A DNA stretch of 63,271 nt from Mesorhizobium sp. B2-4-3 (GCF_006442815.1 NZ_VFVL01000034.1:1-63271), one strand, 5' to 3'; positions 33,717-45,827 are shown, counted from the first letter of the stretch. The notes: a model not told the origin generated them from the letters alone. Translations and numbers: made by a program.

Positions 33717-34541
33717 ATGGCACGCGCAGTCACCACCCAGCACAAGACCATCGCCACGGCCGCGGCCTGGATCGTCGCGCTGCTGATCTTCTTTCCGATC
33801 CTTTACACGATCATCACCTCGTTCAAGTCCGAGCAGGAGGCGATCCAGGGCTTCGCCCTGATCCCATCCGGGACCTTCGAGAGCTATTCGGAGGTCCAGC
33901 AGCAGAGCGGCTACTTCAAGTTCTTCTTCAATTCGGTGCTGCTGTCGGTCGGCTCGACCATCCTGGCGCTGCTGATCGCGGTCCCTGCCGCATGGTCGAT
34001 GGCCTTCTCGCCGACCAAGCGCACCAAGGACATCTTGATGTGGATGCTGTCCACCAAGATGATGCCGGCCGTCGCGGTGCTGTTCCCGATCTACCTGATC
34101 TTCCGCGACACCGGCCTGCTCGACAGCCGCATCGGCCTGATGGTCATGCTGATGCTGATCAACCTGCCGATCGTGGTGTGGATGCTCTACACCTATTTCC
34201 GCGAGATCCCGGGCGAGATCCTGGAAGCGGCGCGCATGGACGGCGCCTCGCTGTGGAAAGAGATCATCTATGTGCTGACGCCGATGGCCGTGCCCGGCAT
34301 CGCCTCGACCATGCTGCTCAACATCATCCTCGCCTGGAACGAGGCGTTCTGGACCATCCGGCTCACCACCACCAATGCCGCGCCGCTGACCGCCTTCATC
34401 AGTTCCTTCTCCAGTCCGCAAGGCCTGTTCTGGGCAAAGCTTTCCGCGGCCTCGACACTGGCGATCGCGCCGATCCTGATCATGGGCTGGTTCAGCCAGA
34501 AGCAGCTGGTGCGCGGCCTTACCTTTGGCGCCGTGAAGTAA
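33717..34541 (+). CDS. smoG: sorbitol/mannitol ABC transporter permease (MalG-like)
   Basis: 274 residues, six membrane helices, and the EAA loop AARMDGASLWKEIIYVLTPMA. The N-terminus (TIATAAAWIVALLIFFPILY) and the extracellular loop SEQEAIQGFALIPSG are typical of the MalG-type partner of polyol importers. The ATG is preceded by GGGAGGACAAG. It forms a heterodimer with SmoF. Confidence 0.93.
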   Translation: MARAVTTQHKTIATAAAWIVALLIFFPILYTIITSFKSEQEAIQGFALIPSGTFESYSEVQQQSGYFKFFFNSVLLSVGSTILALLIAVPAAWSMAFSPTKRTKDILMWMLSTKMMPAVAVLFPIYLIFRDTGLLDSRIGLMVMLMLINLPIVVWMLYTYFREIPGEILEAARMDGASLWKEIIYVLTPMAVPGIASTMLLNIILAWNEAFWTIRLTTTNAAPLTAFISSFSSPQGLFWAKLSAASTLAIAPILIMGWFSQKQLVRGLTFGAVK

Positions 34542-34587
34542 CAACGCCCAAGCGGCGGACGACGAAGACCATCCCCGGGAGGAAGCC

Positions 34588-35592
<1,005 letters not shown>

Positions 35593-35602
35593 GGATGGGA
35601 CA

Positions 35603-36373
35603 GTGAGGCTGAAAGGCAAATCGGCGCTGATCACCGGATCGGCGCGCGGCATCGGCAGGGCCTTCGCCGAAGCCTATGCGCGCGAAGGCGCGACGGTGGC
35701 GATTGCCGACATCGACCTCGACGCGGCGCAAGCGACGGCGAAGGCGATCGGCCCGGCCGCTTACGCAGTCCAGCTCGACGTCACCGACTTGTCCTCGATC
35801 GAGGCGGCGGTGAAGGCGGTCGAGACCAGAACTGGCGGCCTCGACATACTGATCAACAACGCGGCGATCTTCGACCTTGCGCCGATCGTCGAGATAACCA
35901 AGGCGAGCTACGAAAGACTGTTCGCCGTCAATGTCGCCGGCACGCTGTTCATGCTGCAGGCGGCTGCCCGCTCCATGATCGCCGCTGGCCGGGGCGGCAG
36001 GATCATCAACATGGCGAGCCAGGCTGGCCGTCGCGGCGAGCCGCTGGTCGCCGTGTATTGCGCCACCAAGGCCGCCGTCATCTCGCTCACCCAATCGGCG
36101 GGCCTCGATCTCGTCAAGCATCGCATCAACGTCAACGGCATCGCGCCGGGCGTCGTCGACAGCGACATGTGGGACCAGGTCGACGCGCTGTTCGCCAAAT
36201 ACGAGAACCGGCCCAAGGGCGAGAAGAAGCGCCTGGTCGGCGAAGGCGTTCCTTACGGTCGCATGGGCAAGCCCGAGGACCTCGCCGGCATGGCGGTTTT
36301 CCTCGCCAGCGACGAGGCCGAATACATTGTCGCCCAGACCTACAATGTCGATGGCGGCCAATGGATGAGTTGA
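35603..36373 (+). CDS. smoS: sorbitol dehydrogenase (short-chain dehydrogenase)
   Basis: 256 residues of the classical SDR fold: cofactor motif TGSARGIG at ~11-18, NNAA in LINNAAIFD, catalytic Ser in INMASQAG and YxxxK in VYCATKAAV. Rhizobial SmoS oxidises D-glucitol to fructose (and galactitol to tagatose) with NAD+. The GTG start is used, 10 bp after smoK. Its place between smoK and mtlK matches known rhizobial and Rhodobacter polyol operons. Confidence 0.92.
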   Translation: MRLKGKSALITGSARGIGRAFAEAYAREGATVAIADIDLDAAQATAKAIGPAAYAVQLDVTDLSSIEAAVKAVETRTGGLDILINNAAIFDLAPIVEITKASYERLFAVNVAGTLFMLQAAARSMIAAGRGGRIINMASQAGRRGEPLVAVYCATKAAVISLTQSAGLDLVKHRINVNGIAPGVVDSDMWDQVDALFAKYENRPKGEKKRLVGEGVPYGRMGKPEDLAGMAVFLASDEAEYIVAQTYNVDGGQWMS

Positions 36374-36538
36374 CCGGGATGGGCTGAGGGGGAAGGCGCT
36401 TCTCTTCTTTCCTCCGGAGAAGACGCCATGGGGCGGGTGAGGGGCGGCATGCTGGAACACCAGGTGTTGCCCCTCATCCTCGCTCTCCCAAGGAGGCGTA
36501 AACAGTCGGGCTGCGGATCGGCCAAAGGGTAAAATGAG

Positions 36539-38017
36539 ATGACCGTGAAACTCTCTTCCTCGAATCTCGCCAGGCTGCCGGCCAAGGTCGCCGGCCCGAA
36601 ATACGATCGCTCCGCCCTGAAGGCGGGCATCGTTCATTTTGGCATTGGCAATTTCCACCGCTCGCACCAGGCGGTCTATCTCGACGACCTGTTCGGCACC
36701 GGCGAGGGCCATGACTGGGCGTTGATCGGCGCCGGCGTGTTCGAGGGCGAGAAGATCGGCCGTTCCAAGCTGCAGGAACAGGACTGGCTGACCACCGTCG
36801 TCGAGCAGGACCAGGGTCATATGAGCGCCCGCGTCACCGGCGCCATGATCGATTTCCTGATGCCCGGCGACGCGGCCGCGATCATTGACCAACTCGCCGA
36901 TCCGGCGATCAAGATCGTCTCGCTGACCATCACCGAGGGTGGCTATTTCATCGACCCGGCCTCCGGCAAGTTCAACCCGGCCCATCCCGACATCGTCGCC
37001 GACGCCCAGCCGGGTGCTGCGCCGAAGACCGTCTTCGGCATCATCCTTGCCGGCCTGCTGCGCCGGCGCGCCGACGGCATCGTGCCGTTCACCGTCATGT
37101 CCTGCGACAACATCCCCCATAACGGCCACGTCACCTCCGACGGCGTCATCGGCCTAGCCAGGCTGATCGACGAGGATCTGGCGAAATGGGTGGAGGACAA
37201 GGTCGCCTTCCCGAACGCCATGGTCGATCGCATCACCCCGGCCACCAGCGACCGAGAGCGCAAGATCCTCGCCGACGATTTCGGGCTGGAGGACAATTGG
37301 CCGGTGTTCTGCGAGCCGTTCAAGCAATGGGTGCTGGAGGACCGTTTCACCGCCGGCCGCCCGGCGCTGGAAAAGGTCGGCGTGCAATTCGTCAAGGACG
37401 TCTCGCCCTACGAGCTGATGAAGATCCGCATCCTCAATGGCGGCCACGCCACCATCGCCTATCCGGCCGGCCTGATGGACATCCATTTCGTCCATGAGGG
37501 CATGCAGGAGCCGCTGGTGCGCGCCTTCCTGTCGAAGCTCGAGCATGACGAGATCATCCCGACCGTGCCGCCGGTGCCGGATACGGATCTGGAGGATTAC
37601 TACCAGCTCATCGAACGGCGCTTCTCCAACCCCAAGATCGGCGACACCATCCGCCGGCTTTGCCTCGACGGCTCCAACCGCCAGCCGAAATTCATCATCC
37701 CGACGATCGCCGACCGGCTGAAGGCGGGCGAGGGCGTCGCCGGTCTCGCGCTGGAATCGGCCCTGTGGTGCCGCTACTGCTTCGGCACCACCGACAGCGG
37801 CGCCGTCATCGAGCCGAACGACCCGAGCTGGGACCGCATGCAAGCCACCGCGAAGGCGGCGAAGGGCGATCCGAAGGCCTGGCTGGCGATGGAAGACATC
37901 TATGGCGATGTCGGCCGCTCGCCCGTCTTCGCCGAAGCCTTTGCCCACGCCTTGAAGGCCCTGTGGGCGCACGGCGCGCGTGAAACCCTGACGCGTTACC
38001 TCGCCGGCACGCTCTGA
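36539..38017 (+). CDS. mtlK: mannitol dehydrogenase, long-chain family
   Basis: 492 residues of the long-chain mannitol-2-dehydrogenase family: an N-terminal Rossmann-type motif HFGIGNFHRSHQAVYLDDL, and the catalytic block KIRILNGGHATIAYPAG (K-x4-N-x2-H), which is the family signature. It would oxidise mannitol, and often arabitol or sorbitol, to the ketose with NAD+. It sits 165 bp after smoS. The intervening segment has GC-rich self-complementary sequence but no gene. Confidence 0.93.
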   Translation: MTVKLSSSNLARLPAKVAGPKYDRSALKAGIVHFGIGNFHRSHQAVYLDDLFGTGEGHDWALIGAGVFEGEKIGRSKLQEQDWLTTVVEQDQGHMSARVTGAMIDFLMPGDAAAIIDQLADPAIKIVSLTITEGGYFIDPASGKFNPAHPDIVADAQPGAAPKTVFGIILAGLLRRRADGIVPFTVMSCDNIPHNGHVTSDGVIGLARLIDEDLAKWVEDKVAFPNAMVDRITPATSDRERKILADDFGLEDNWPVFCEPFKQWVLEDRFTAGRPALEKVGVQFVKDVSPYELMKIRILNGGHATIAYPAGLMDIHFVHEGMQEPLVRAFLSKLEHDEIIPTVPPVPDTDLEDYYQLIERRFSNPKIGDTIRRLCLDGSNRQPKFIIPTIADRLKAGEGVAGLALESALWCRYCFGTTDSGAVIEPNDPSWDRMQATAKAAKGDPKAWLAMEDIYGDVGRSPVFAEAFAHALKALWAHGARETLTRYLAGTL

Positions 38018-38037
38018 AAGCGCCGGAAGCGACGGCC

Positions 38038-38721
38038 ATGACGCCGGAACTGGTCATCTTCGACTGCGACGGCGTGCTGGTCGACAGCGAGGGGCTTTCG
38101 GTCTCGGCGCTGCTTGGCATGATCGAGCTCGCCGGCGGCACGGTGAGCGAGGACGCCGCCTACGAGCATTTCCTCGGCAAGAGCATGAAGAGCGTGCGCG
38201 AGATCCTCGGCCAAGAGTTCGGCCTCGAGATCAGCGACCGGCATCTGACCGCCATGCGCGTCGACCTGATGCGCAAATTCCGCGAGGAATTGAAGCCGAT
38301 CCCAGGCGTCAAGGAGGTGCTACCGAAGCTCGGCCGGCCTTTCTGCGTCGCGTCGTCCGGCACGCTGGAGCGGATCCGCTACGCGCTCGACGTCACCGGC
38401 TTGCTTGCCTTGCTGGAGCCGCATCTGTTCAGCGCCAGCATGGTCAAGCGCGGCAAGCCGGCGCCCGACCTTTTCCTGCATGCCGCCGCCAGCATGCGGG
38501 CGCATCCGCGCAATTGCCTGGTGATCGAGGACAGCCCGGCCGGCGTTGCCGCCGCCCGCGCGGCGGGCATGCACGTTTTTGCCTTCACCGGCGGTTCGCA
38601 TGCCTCCAATCCCGCCCTCAAGGCGCGGCTTGCGTCGACGGAACCGGACTTTATATTCGCTGACATGCTGCAATTGCCCGATCTGATTGCAGGCCTGGGA
38701 GCGAGAGAAAAAGCATCTTGA
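38038..38721 (+). CDS. HAD-superfamily phosphatase (polyol operon)
   Basis: 227 residues, subfamily IA HAD: motif I DCDGVLVDSEGLS, motif II ASSG, Lys in VKRGKPAPDLFLHAA, and motif III VIEDSPAGVAAARAAGM. It is probably a sugar-phosphate phosphatase or a beta-phosphoglucomutase-like enzyme acting in the cytoplasm. The gene follows mtlK by 20 bp, and its stop overlaps the kinase gene (TTGA), so it belongs to the smo operon. Confidence 0.88.
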   Translation: MTPELVIFDCDGVLVDSEGLSVSALLGMIELAGGTVSEDAAYEHFLGKSMKSVREILGQEFGLEISDRHLTAMRVDLMRKFREELKPIPGVKEVLPKLGRPFCVASSGTLERIRYALDVTGLLALLEPHLFSASMVKRGKPAPDLFLHAAASMRAHPRNCLVIEDSPAGVAAARAAGMHVFAFTGGSHASNPALKARLASTEPDFIFADMLQLPDLIAGLGAREKAS

Positions 38722-40304
38722 CGAAGAGTTTCGTTTGCGCGGTCGATGTCGGCACCGGGAGCGCCCGCGCGGGCATTCTCGACGCGCGCGGCAACCTGCT
38801 CGGCCGCGCCGATCATCCGATCGCCATGCATCAGCCCAAGCCCGATCACGCCGAGCACGATTCGGAAGATATCTGGTCGGCGGTGTGCAAATCCGTGCGG
38901 TCCGCTCTGCAGAAATCCAGCGTCGCCGCTGGGGATGTCGCCGGCATCTCTTTCGACGCGACCTGCTCGCTGGTCGCGCGCGACAGGCAAGGCAGCCAGA
39001 TCAGCGTCTCGGTCACCGGCGAGAAGCGTTGGGACACCATGGTCTGGCTCGATCATCGCGCCATCGCCGAGGCCGACGAATGCACGACGAGCGGTCACGC
39101 CGTTCTCGACTATATAGGCGGCGTGATGTCGCCGGAGATGGAAACGCCGAAGCTGATGTGGCTGAAGCGTTATCTGCCGAAGACATGGAATGAAGCCGGC
39201 TATCTATTCGACCTTGCCGATTTCCTGACCTGGAAGGCGTCAGGCTCGCTCGCTCGCTCGCAATGCACGCTGACGGCGAAATGGACCTATCTCGCGCATG
39301 AGGAAAAAGGCTGGCGGCGCGACTTCTTCGAGCTCGTCGGGCTCGGCGATCTTTTCGAGCACGGCAACCTGCCGGAAAAGGCCAGCTCCGTCGGCGCCGA
39401 TATCGGCCCACTGACGGCCAAGGCCGCCGCCGAGCTCGGCCTCACCGAAAAATGTCGGGTGGGCGCCGGCGTCATCGATGCCTATGCCGGCGCGCTGGGC
39501 GTCCTTGGCGGCTTTGCCGGCGACGAGAAGGACATCAGCCGGCATTTGGCGCTGATCGCCGGCACATCGTCCTGCGTCATGGCGATGTCGCCCGACCCGC
39601 AGCCCTTTGCCGGCGTCTGGGGCCCCTATTACGGAGCGGCATTGCCGACGCTGTGGCTGTCGGAAGGCGGCCAGTCGGCCACCGGCGCGCTGCTCGACCA
39701 CATCATCCGCTGGCATGGCGCCGGCGGCGAGCCGGACGCGGCCATGCATATGAAGATCGCGAGGCGTGTCGCCGAGCTGCGCGCCGAGGACGGCGACGCG
39801 CTGGCCGCGAGGCTGCACGTGCTGCCGGACTTCCACGGCAACCGTTCGCCGCTCGCCGACCCGCATGCGGTCGGCGTCATCAGCGGCCTGACGCTCGATT
39901 CCTCCTTCGACAGCCTGTGCAAGCTCTACTGGCGCACCGCCGTCGGCATCGCGCTTGGGGTGCGCCATGTGCTCGAGGCGCTGAACGAGAACGGCTATCT
40001 GATCGACACGCTGCATGTCACCGGCGGCCACACCAAGAACCCGCTTTTGATGGAACTCTACGCCGACGCCACCGGCTGCACCGTGGTCGAGCCCTTGGCC
40101 GACGAGGCGGTGCTGCTCGGCACCGGCATGGTGGCGGCGACTGCCGCCGGGATCTACCCTGACCTCAACGCGGCCTGCGTCGCCATGCAGCAAGGCGGCC
40201 GCACGCGCGCGCCCAACAAGGAAGCCGGCGCCCGCTTCGACCGCGACTACCGGATCTTCCTCGAGATGCACCGCCAGCGGCAGGCGATTGACGCGATCCG
40301 CTGA
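38718..40304 (+). CDS. FGGY-family carbohydrate kinase (ribulokinase-like)
   Basis: 528 residues with the FGGY actin-like ATPase fold: N-terminal phosphate 1 motif FVCAVDVGTGSARAGI, ISFDATCSLVA, the central VIDAYAGALGVLGG and LIAGTSSCVMA, and a C-terminal HVTGGHTKNPLLMELYADA. The HTKNP and MVWLDHRAIAEA segments resemble the D-ribulokinase/FGGY pentulose-kinase branch more than xylulokinase. It likely phosphorylates the ketose formed by the polyol dehydrogenases. The TTG start overlaps the HAD stop by four bases. Confidence 0.9.
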   Translation: MTKSFVCAVDVGTGSARAGILDARGNLLGRADHPIAMHQPKPDHAEHDSEDIWSAVCKSVRSALQKSSVAAGDVAGISFDATCSLVARDRQGSQISVSVTGEKRWDTMVWLDHRAIAEADECTTSGHAVLDYIGGVMSPEMETPKLMWLKRYLPKTWNEAGYLFDLADFLTWKASGSLARSQCTLTAKWTYLAHEEKGWRRDFFELVGLGDLFEHGNLPEKASSVGADIGPLTAKAAAELGLTEKCRVGAGVIDAYAGALGVLGGFAGDEKDISRHLALIAGTSSCVMAMSPDPQPFAGVWGPYYGAALPTLWLSEGGQSATGALLDHIIRWHGAGGEPDAAMHMKIARRVAELRAEDGDALAARLHVLPDFHGNRSPLADPHAVGVISGLTLDSSFDSLCKLYWRTAVGIALGVRHVLEALNENGYLIDTLHVTGGHTKNPLLMELYADATGCTVVEPLADEAVLLGTGMVAATAAGIYPDLNAACVAMQQGGRTRAPNKEAGARFDRDYRIFLEMHRQRQAIDAIR

Positions 40305-40319
40305 CGCCGGAAGATCGCC

Positions 40320-41405
<1,086 letters not shown>

Positions 41406-41408
41406 GCC

Positions 41409-42455
41409 TTATCCCTTCTCGCCGGTCAGCAGGATCTGCAGCTTGACGTCCTGCGGCTTGCCTTGCGCGGCGCGCTCGAATGCCTTGATGCTTTCGTCAA
41501 AATCATAGGTGCCGGTGATCAGTGGCTTGAGGTCGACCTTGCCGGAAGCGATGAGCTGCAAAGCGCGATCGAAGATGTTGGCATAGCGGAACACGGTCTC
41601 GATGCGCACCTCCTTGGCGATCGCCGCCGGCACGTTGAGCTCGACCGTCTCCACCGGCAGCCCGACCAGCACCACCGCGCCGCCCGGCCGCACGATGTCG
41701 AACAGATTGGCGAAGGCCTTCGGGCTGCCGCTCGCCTCGAAGACGATGTCGGCGCCCCAATTGTCGGTCGCGCTCCGCACCGCGTCGACCAGCGACTGCT
41801 CGCCGATATTGACCGGCACGATGCCTGCATATTGCGCGGCGATCTCAAGCTTGGGTGCCGAAAAGTCGGAGATCAGCACCTTGGAGCAGCCGCCCGCCAG
41901 CGCGGCCAGCGCGATCATGATGCCGATCGGGCCACAGCCGACGACGACGGCGACATCGCCCGGCACGATGCGGGCGCGCGCCGCCGCCTGCATGCCGATG
42001 GCGAAGGGCTCGACCATCGCGCCCTCGGCGAAGGAGACATTGTCCGGCAATCTGTAGGTGAAGGCCGCCGGATGGACGGCGTAGGGCGCGAGAATGCCAT
42101 GCACCGGCGGCGTCGCCCAGAAGCGCACGTCCGGATCGACATTGTAGATGCCGAGCTTGGCCGCGCGCGACGCAAGGTTCGGCACGCCGGGCTCCATGCA
42201 GACGCGATCGCCGACCTTCAGGCTTGTGACATTGGCGCCGGTTTCGACGATCGTTCCCGAGGCCTCATGGCCGAGCACCATGGGCTCGCGAACTATGTAG
42301 CTGCCGATGGCGCCGTGCGTGTAGTAATGCACGTCGCTGCCGCAGACGCCGACCGTGTGGATGGCGATCCTGACGTCGTCCGGTCCGACGTCTTGCGGCA
42401 GCGCGATCTCGCGCAGCGACAGTTCGCCTTTTTTCTCAAGCACCAGTGCCCGCAT
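41409..42455 (-). CDS. zinc-dependent polyol dehydrogenase (L-iditol/xylitol 2-dehydrogenase family)
   Basis: 348 residues of the MDR superfamily: catalytic-zinc Cys in GVCGSDVHYYTHG, GHEASGTI with the zinc His-Glu, AMVEPFAIGMQAAARA, and the Rossmann GCGPIGIM. The structural-zinc Cys cluster appears reduced (METGVPNL region in place of CxxC repeats). It probably oxidises xylitol or sorbitol to the ketose. The ATG at 42455 has GAGGA upstream; a longer form starting at 42470 would overlap the permease stop as TGATG, so coupled initiation there is possible. Confidence 0.88.
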   Translation of the reverse strand: MRALVLEKKGELSLREIALPQDVGPDDVRIAIHTVGVCGSDVHYYTHGAIGSYIVREPMVLGHEASGTIVETGANVTSLKVGDRVCMEPGVPNLASRAAKLGIYNVDPDVRFWATPPVHGILAPYAVHPAAFTYRLPDNVSFAEGAMVEPFAIGMQAAARARIVPGDVAVVVGCGPIGIMIALAALAGGCSKVLISDFSAPKLEIAAQYAGIVPVNIGEQSLVDAVRSATDNWGADIVFEASGSPKAFANLFDIVRPGGAVVLVGLPVETVELNVPAAIAKEVRIETVFRYANIFDRALQLIASGKVDLKPLITGTYDFDESIKAFERAAQGKPQDVKLQILLTGEKG

Positions 42456-42469
42456 CGGGTATCCTCGCA

Positions 42470-43297
42470 TCAATTTTTCTTTTGCCGGAAAACGGAATTC
42501 AGGAAGCCGCTCAAAACACCGAGGAACAAAAGCGGCGGCAGCGACAGAAGCACGACCGAGGCGTTGAGGATTCCCCACGGCACGTTCATGCCTTGCTGGG
42601 AAAGCTCGGAAGCGACGATCGGCAGGGTCTTGGCATTGGAGCTCGACAGCATCAGCGCTATCAGGAACTCGTTCCAGACCAGCACGAAGCTGAACGCGAT
42701 GGCGCCAATCAGCGAGCGCGCCGCGACGGGGAGCGCGATCCGCCAGAACACCGAATAGGCGCCATAGCCGTCGACGAAGGCGGCTTCCTCGATTTCCTTC
42801 GGCACGCCCTGGAAGGCGGGAATGGCGAGCCACATGATCACCGAGATGGTCAGCAGCGAGTAGGTCACGATCAGTGCCGGCAAAGTGTCGTACAGCCCGA
42901 CCTGCAGCCAGATCACCATCAGCGGGATAGCCACCGCCACCGGCGGCAGGAAGCGCAGCGACAAGACGAAGAACTGGATGTCGCCGGCGAAGCGGTTGGG
43001 ATAGCGCGCCACCGCATAGGCCGCCGGCAACCCGAGCACGACGCCGATCAGCACCGCCGAACCGCAGGCGACCACCGAATTGTAGAGCCCGGTCAGCACG
43101 CTGTCGCGGCCGAGGATGTAGCTGATGTTGGCGAGCGTCGGCGTGAAGATCGCTTTCGGCACCCGCGTGATGATGTCGACATTGTTCTTGAGCGCGTTGA
43201 GCGCCGTCCAGACCAGCGGGAACACGGCCAGGAACCCGGCCAGCGCCAGGATGGCCTTGGCGATCAGGCGGCCCGGTCTCATCGGATATGGCTTCAT
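42470..43297 (-). CDS. polyol ABC transporter permease (MalG-like, second system)
   Basis: 275 residues, six membrane helices, EAA loop EAAFVDGYGAYSVFWRIALPV. N-terminal helix AILALAGFLAVFPLVWTALN. It pairs with the MalF-like permease encoded immediately upstream, and its ATG overlaps that gene's stop (ATGA). The C-terminal QKKN tail is short. It is part of the leftward SBP-permease-permease-dehydrogenase-ATPase operon. Confidence 0.92.
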   Translation of the reverse strand: MKPYPMRPGRLIAKAILALAGFLAVFPLVWTALNALKNNVDIITRVPKAIFTPTLANISYILGRDSVLTGLYNSVVACGSAVLIGVVLGLPAAYAVARYPNRFAGDIQFFVLSLRFLPPVAVAIPLMVIWLQVGLYDTLPALIVTYSLLTISVIMWLAIPAFQGVPKEIEEAAFVDGYGAYSVFWRIALPVAARSLIGAIAFSFVLVWNEFLIALMLSSSNAKTLPIVASELSQQGMNVPWGILNASVVLLSLPPLLFLGVLSGFLNSVFRQKKN

Positions 43298-44163
43298 GCC
43301 TGCACCCGCTTCCAAAGCATGGTGAAGGTGATGACGGTCGCGATCATCATCAGCACTGCCATGGCCGATGCGTAGGAGACCTTGCCGGACTCGATGAAGC
43401 CCTGCGAGAAGGCGTACATGTCGAGCGTCTCGGTCGCGACGCCGGGCCCACCGCGCGTCATCACATAGATCAGGTCGAAGGAGCGCAGCGACTCGATCAT
43501 CTTGACGAACATCAGGCTGATCAGCGGCGCCTTCAGCATCGGCAGGGTGACATAGGCGTGGATCTGCCAGCGCTTGGCGTGGTCGAGCCTGGCCGCCTCG
43601 ATCGGCTGCGGCGGCAAGGTTTCGAGCAGCTTCAGCACGATGACGGCGAAGAACAGCCCCCATTGCCAGACATCGACCGAGGCGACGGCGAACAGCGCGG
43701 TGGCGGGCTTGGACAGCGGATCGAAGATCAGCCCGCCGGTGACGAGCCGGTAGGGATAGGTGGCGATGCCGTAAAGCGGGTGGTAGGCGAACTTCCAGAC
43801 GAAGGCCGCCGAGACGCGCGGCAAAAGCACCGGGATGATGAACAGCAGGCAGTAGACATTACGCATACGTGGGCCGGCGACCTCGAACATCAGCACGCCG
43901 AGTCCGATCGCCACCACCATAGTCGCCACCACGGTGACGATCTCCCATTTCACCGAAACCCAGACGGCGTTGAGGAAGCGGCGGTCGGTAAAGAGATCGG
44001 CGAAGTTCGAGAACCAGACCCAGGAATAACCCGGCGTGCTCAGCTCGCGGTTCTGCAGCGCGATCACGATGGCATAGAGCGTCGGCACCATCGACAGCAC
44101 CAGAAGGATGGCGAGGGTCGGAACCAGAAATGTGACCGGCAGGGAAGAGCGGCGGCGGCGCAT
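43294..44163 (-). CDS. polyol ABC transporter permease (MalF-like, second system)
   Basis: 289 residues from the ATG at 44163, preceded by GAGGA. The upstream frame is open to 44295 but reads poorly. Six predicted helices start with SLPVTFLVPTLAILLVLSMV, and the EAA loop is EAARLDHAKRWQIHAYVTLP. It forms the inner-membrane channel with the MalG-like partner for the binding protein encoded at 44261. Confidence 0.92.
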   Translation of the reverse strand: MRRRRSSLPVTFLVPTLAILLVLSMVPTLYAIVIALQNRELSTPGYSWVWFSNFADLFTDRRFLNAVWVSVKWEIVTVVATMVVAIGLGVLMFEVAGPRMRNVYCLLFIIPVLLPRVSAAFVWKFAYHPLYGIATYPYRLVTGGLIFDPLSKPATALFAVASVDVWQWGLFFAVIVLKLLETLPPQPIEAARLDHAKRWQIHAYVTLPMLKAPLISLMFVKMIESLRSFDLIYVMTRGGPGVATETLDMYAFSQGFIESGKVSYASAMAVLMMIATVITFTMLWKRVQA

Positions 44164-44260
44164 TGCTATCCTCGGATTTACTGCTGTCTGGCGAAGATTC
44201 CGCGGCGCGGATCCCGGCACTCCTTCGAATGCCGTGGATCGCGCGCCGCGGGCGGGAGGA

Positions 44261-45535
44261 TTACTTCTTCTTCGCCAGCTCATTGGCATAGGCATCGAGC
44301 TCGTTGAGGCCGCCCTTGATGTCGGTGCGGGTGCCCGTGATCAGCTCTTCCAGGATGATGCCCCAGCGGTCGCCGAGATCGGGCCAGCGCGGATCCTGCC
44401 AGAAGTTCACCGCCGTCACCTTGCCGGTGTCGGCCAGCGCCTTGCCGAGATCGGCGCCGTAGATGTCGGCGAATTCCTTGCTGGTGAGGACGCTGGTACG
44501 GTTGAGCTCGCCGAATTGATGCGCATCGAGCCGGCGCTTCTCGTTCTCCTTCGACGTCGCCCAGGCGATGAACAGGCCGGCGCATTTCTTCGCGGCGTCG
44601 TCCGCATTGGCCTTGGTGCCGATGGCGAGCCCGTGGCCGTAGCCGCCGCCTGGCAGCGGCGAGGGCGGCGGCAGGAAGCCGATCTTGCCGACCACCTGCG
44701 AGGTCTTGGGGTCCACCGCCATGCCCGACAGCGGCGTCGATTCGACGAGGATGGCGACCTGGCCGGACAGGAAGGCGCCGGTCGATTCATCCCAGCTGCC
44801 GGTCTGCGTTCCGGGCGCCGAGTCCTTGAACAGCTTCAGGTAGGTCTCGGTCGCCTTGACGGCGGCGTCCGAATTGAAAGCCGGCTTGTCGCCGTCGAAC
44901 CACGTGCCGCCATAGGCCTTGAAGAACGGCATCCAGCGCCAGACATTGGCGCCCGAGCCGCGCGCGCCGCGCAGCGCGATACCGTACACGCCCTTGTCGG
45001 CATTGGTCAGCTTTGGCACGTCGGCGATCAGCTCGTCCAGCGTCTTCGGCGGCTGGATGCCGGCGGCCTCCAGCACGTCCTTGCGGTAGACCATCAGGTC
45101 GCCGCCACCGGTCAGCGGCGCGAACCATACCTTGCCGCCATAGGTGGCGACCTTTTGGCGGCCCGGATCGAAATCGGCATAGTCGTATTCAGCCGGATAA
45201 TAATCGGTCAGAGGCACGATCCAGCCGGAAGACGCAAACAGCGCCACATTGGCTTCGTCGACATAGTAGACGTTGTAGTTGCCGACGGTGGAGGCATCGG
45301 CGCGCGACTTGGCGCGGCGGTCGTTCTCGTTGAGGTAATCGATCTGGAAGGAAGCGCCGGAGAGTTTCTTGAACTCGTCCTTCGAATCCTCCAGCAGCGT
45401 CAGGCCGTCGCGCGGCTGCGCCAGCACCTTGACCGGCGCCGAGCAGACCGGCGCCTGGGCAAATGCTGCGGTTGAAACGGAAGCGGTAAGCACGAACGCT
45501 GCGCTGAGGCTGGCAGCAAGCCGGGTTGAATTCAT
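44261..45535 (-). CDS. polyol ABC transporter substrate-binding protein (second system)
   Basis: 424 residues. The Sec signal peptide LAASLSAAFVLTASVSTAAFA-QA is followed by a family-1 solute-binding fold: YNVYYVDEANVALFASSGW, GGDLMVYRKDVLEAAG and GLFIAWATSKENEKR. The ATG is preceded by GGAGGAG. It starts the second polyol operon. The sugar is unknown, but the associated zinc polyol dehydrogenase points to a pentitol or hexitol. Confidence 0.92.
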   Translation of the reverse strand: MNSTRLAASLSAAFVLTASVSTAAFAQAPVCSAPVKVLAQPRDGLTLLEDSKDEFKKLSGASFQIDYLNENDRRAKSRADASTVGNYNVYYVDEANVALFASSGWIVPLTDYYPAEYDYADFDPGRQKVATYGGKVWFAPLTGGGDLMVYRKDVLEAAGIQPPKTLDELIADVPKLTNADKGVYGIALRGARGSGANVWRWMPFFKAYGGTWFDGDKPAFNSDAAVKATETYLKLFKDSAPGTQTGSWDESTGAFLSGQVAILVESTPLSGMAVDPKTSQVVGKIGFLPPPSPLPGGGYGHGLAIGTKANADDAAKKCAGLFIAWATSKENEKRRLDAHQFGELNRTSVLTSKEFADIYGADLGKALADTGKVTAVNFWQDPRWPDLGDRWGIILEELITGTRTDIKGGLNELDAYANELAKKK

Positions 45536-45755
45536 TGGTTTTTCTCCTCCAGGAACACTCGCGAAAGCGGCAGGTCCTCGGACTAAGCGACCCTCACCGT
45601 CGCCCGGTCGACCTTCCACCCGCCGCCAAAATGAGCAGTTGGAGAGGGAGAGACTAGAAGCCCCGTTGCAGCAGACCTGTACTTTTATGCATTGTGCGCC
45701 GCAAAAAATGGCGCCGGCAGAGTCTGCCCGTCACACGAGTATCGGTACGATTAGA

Positions 45756-45799
45756 GCAATTCCAGGAAAAGTGCGCAGCGGTTTTCCGTCCGGAATTGC
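45756..45799. repeat. GCAATTCC...GGAATTGC palindromic repeat element
   Basis: GCAATTCCAGGAAAAG ... CCGTCCGGAATTGC, with the 8-bp ends perfectly inverted. It lies downstream of the AraC-type gene's stop (which reads leftward) and upstream of the binding-protein promoter. It matches the copies at 13879 and 61771. Confidence 0.75.
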
Positions 45800-45827
45800 G
45801 ATGGAACAAAAAGCTAGGGCGGCGAAA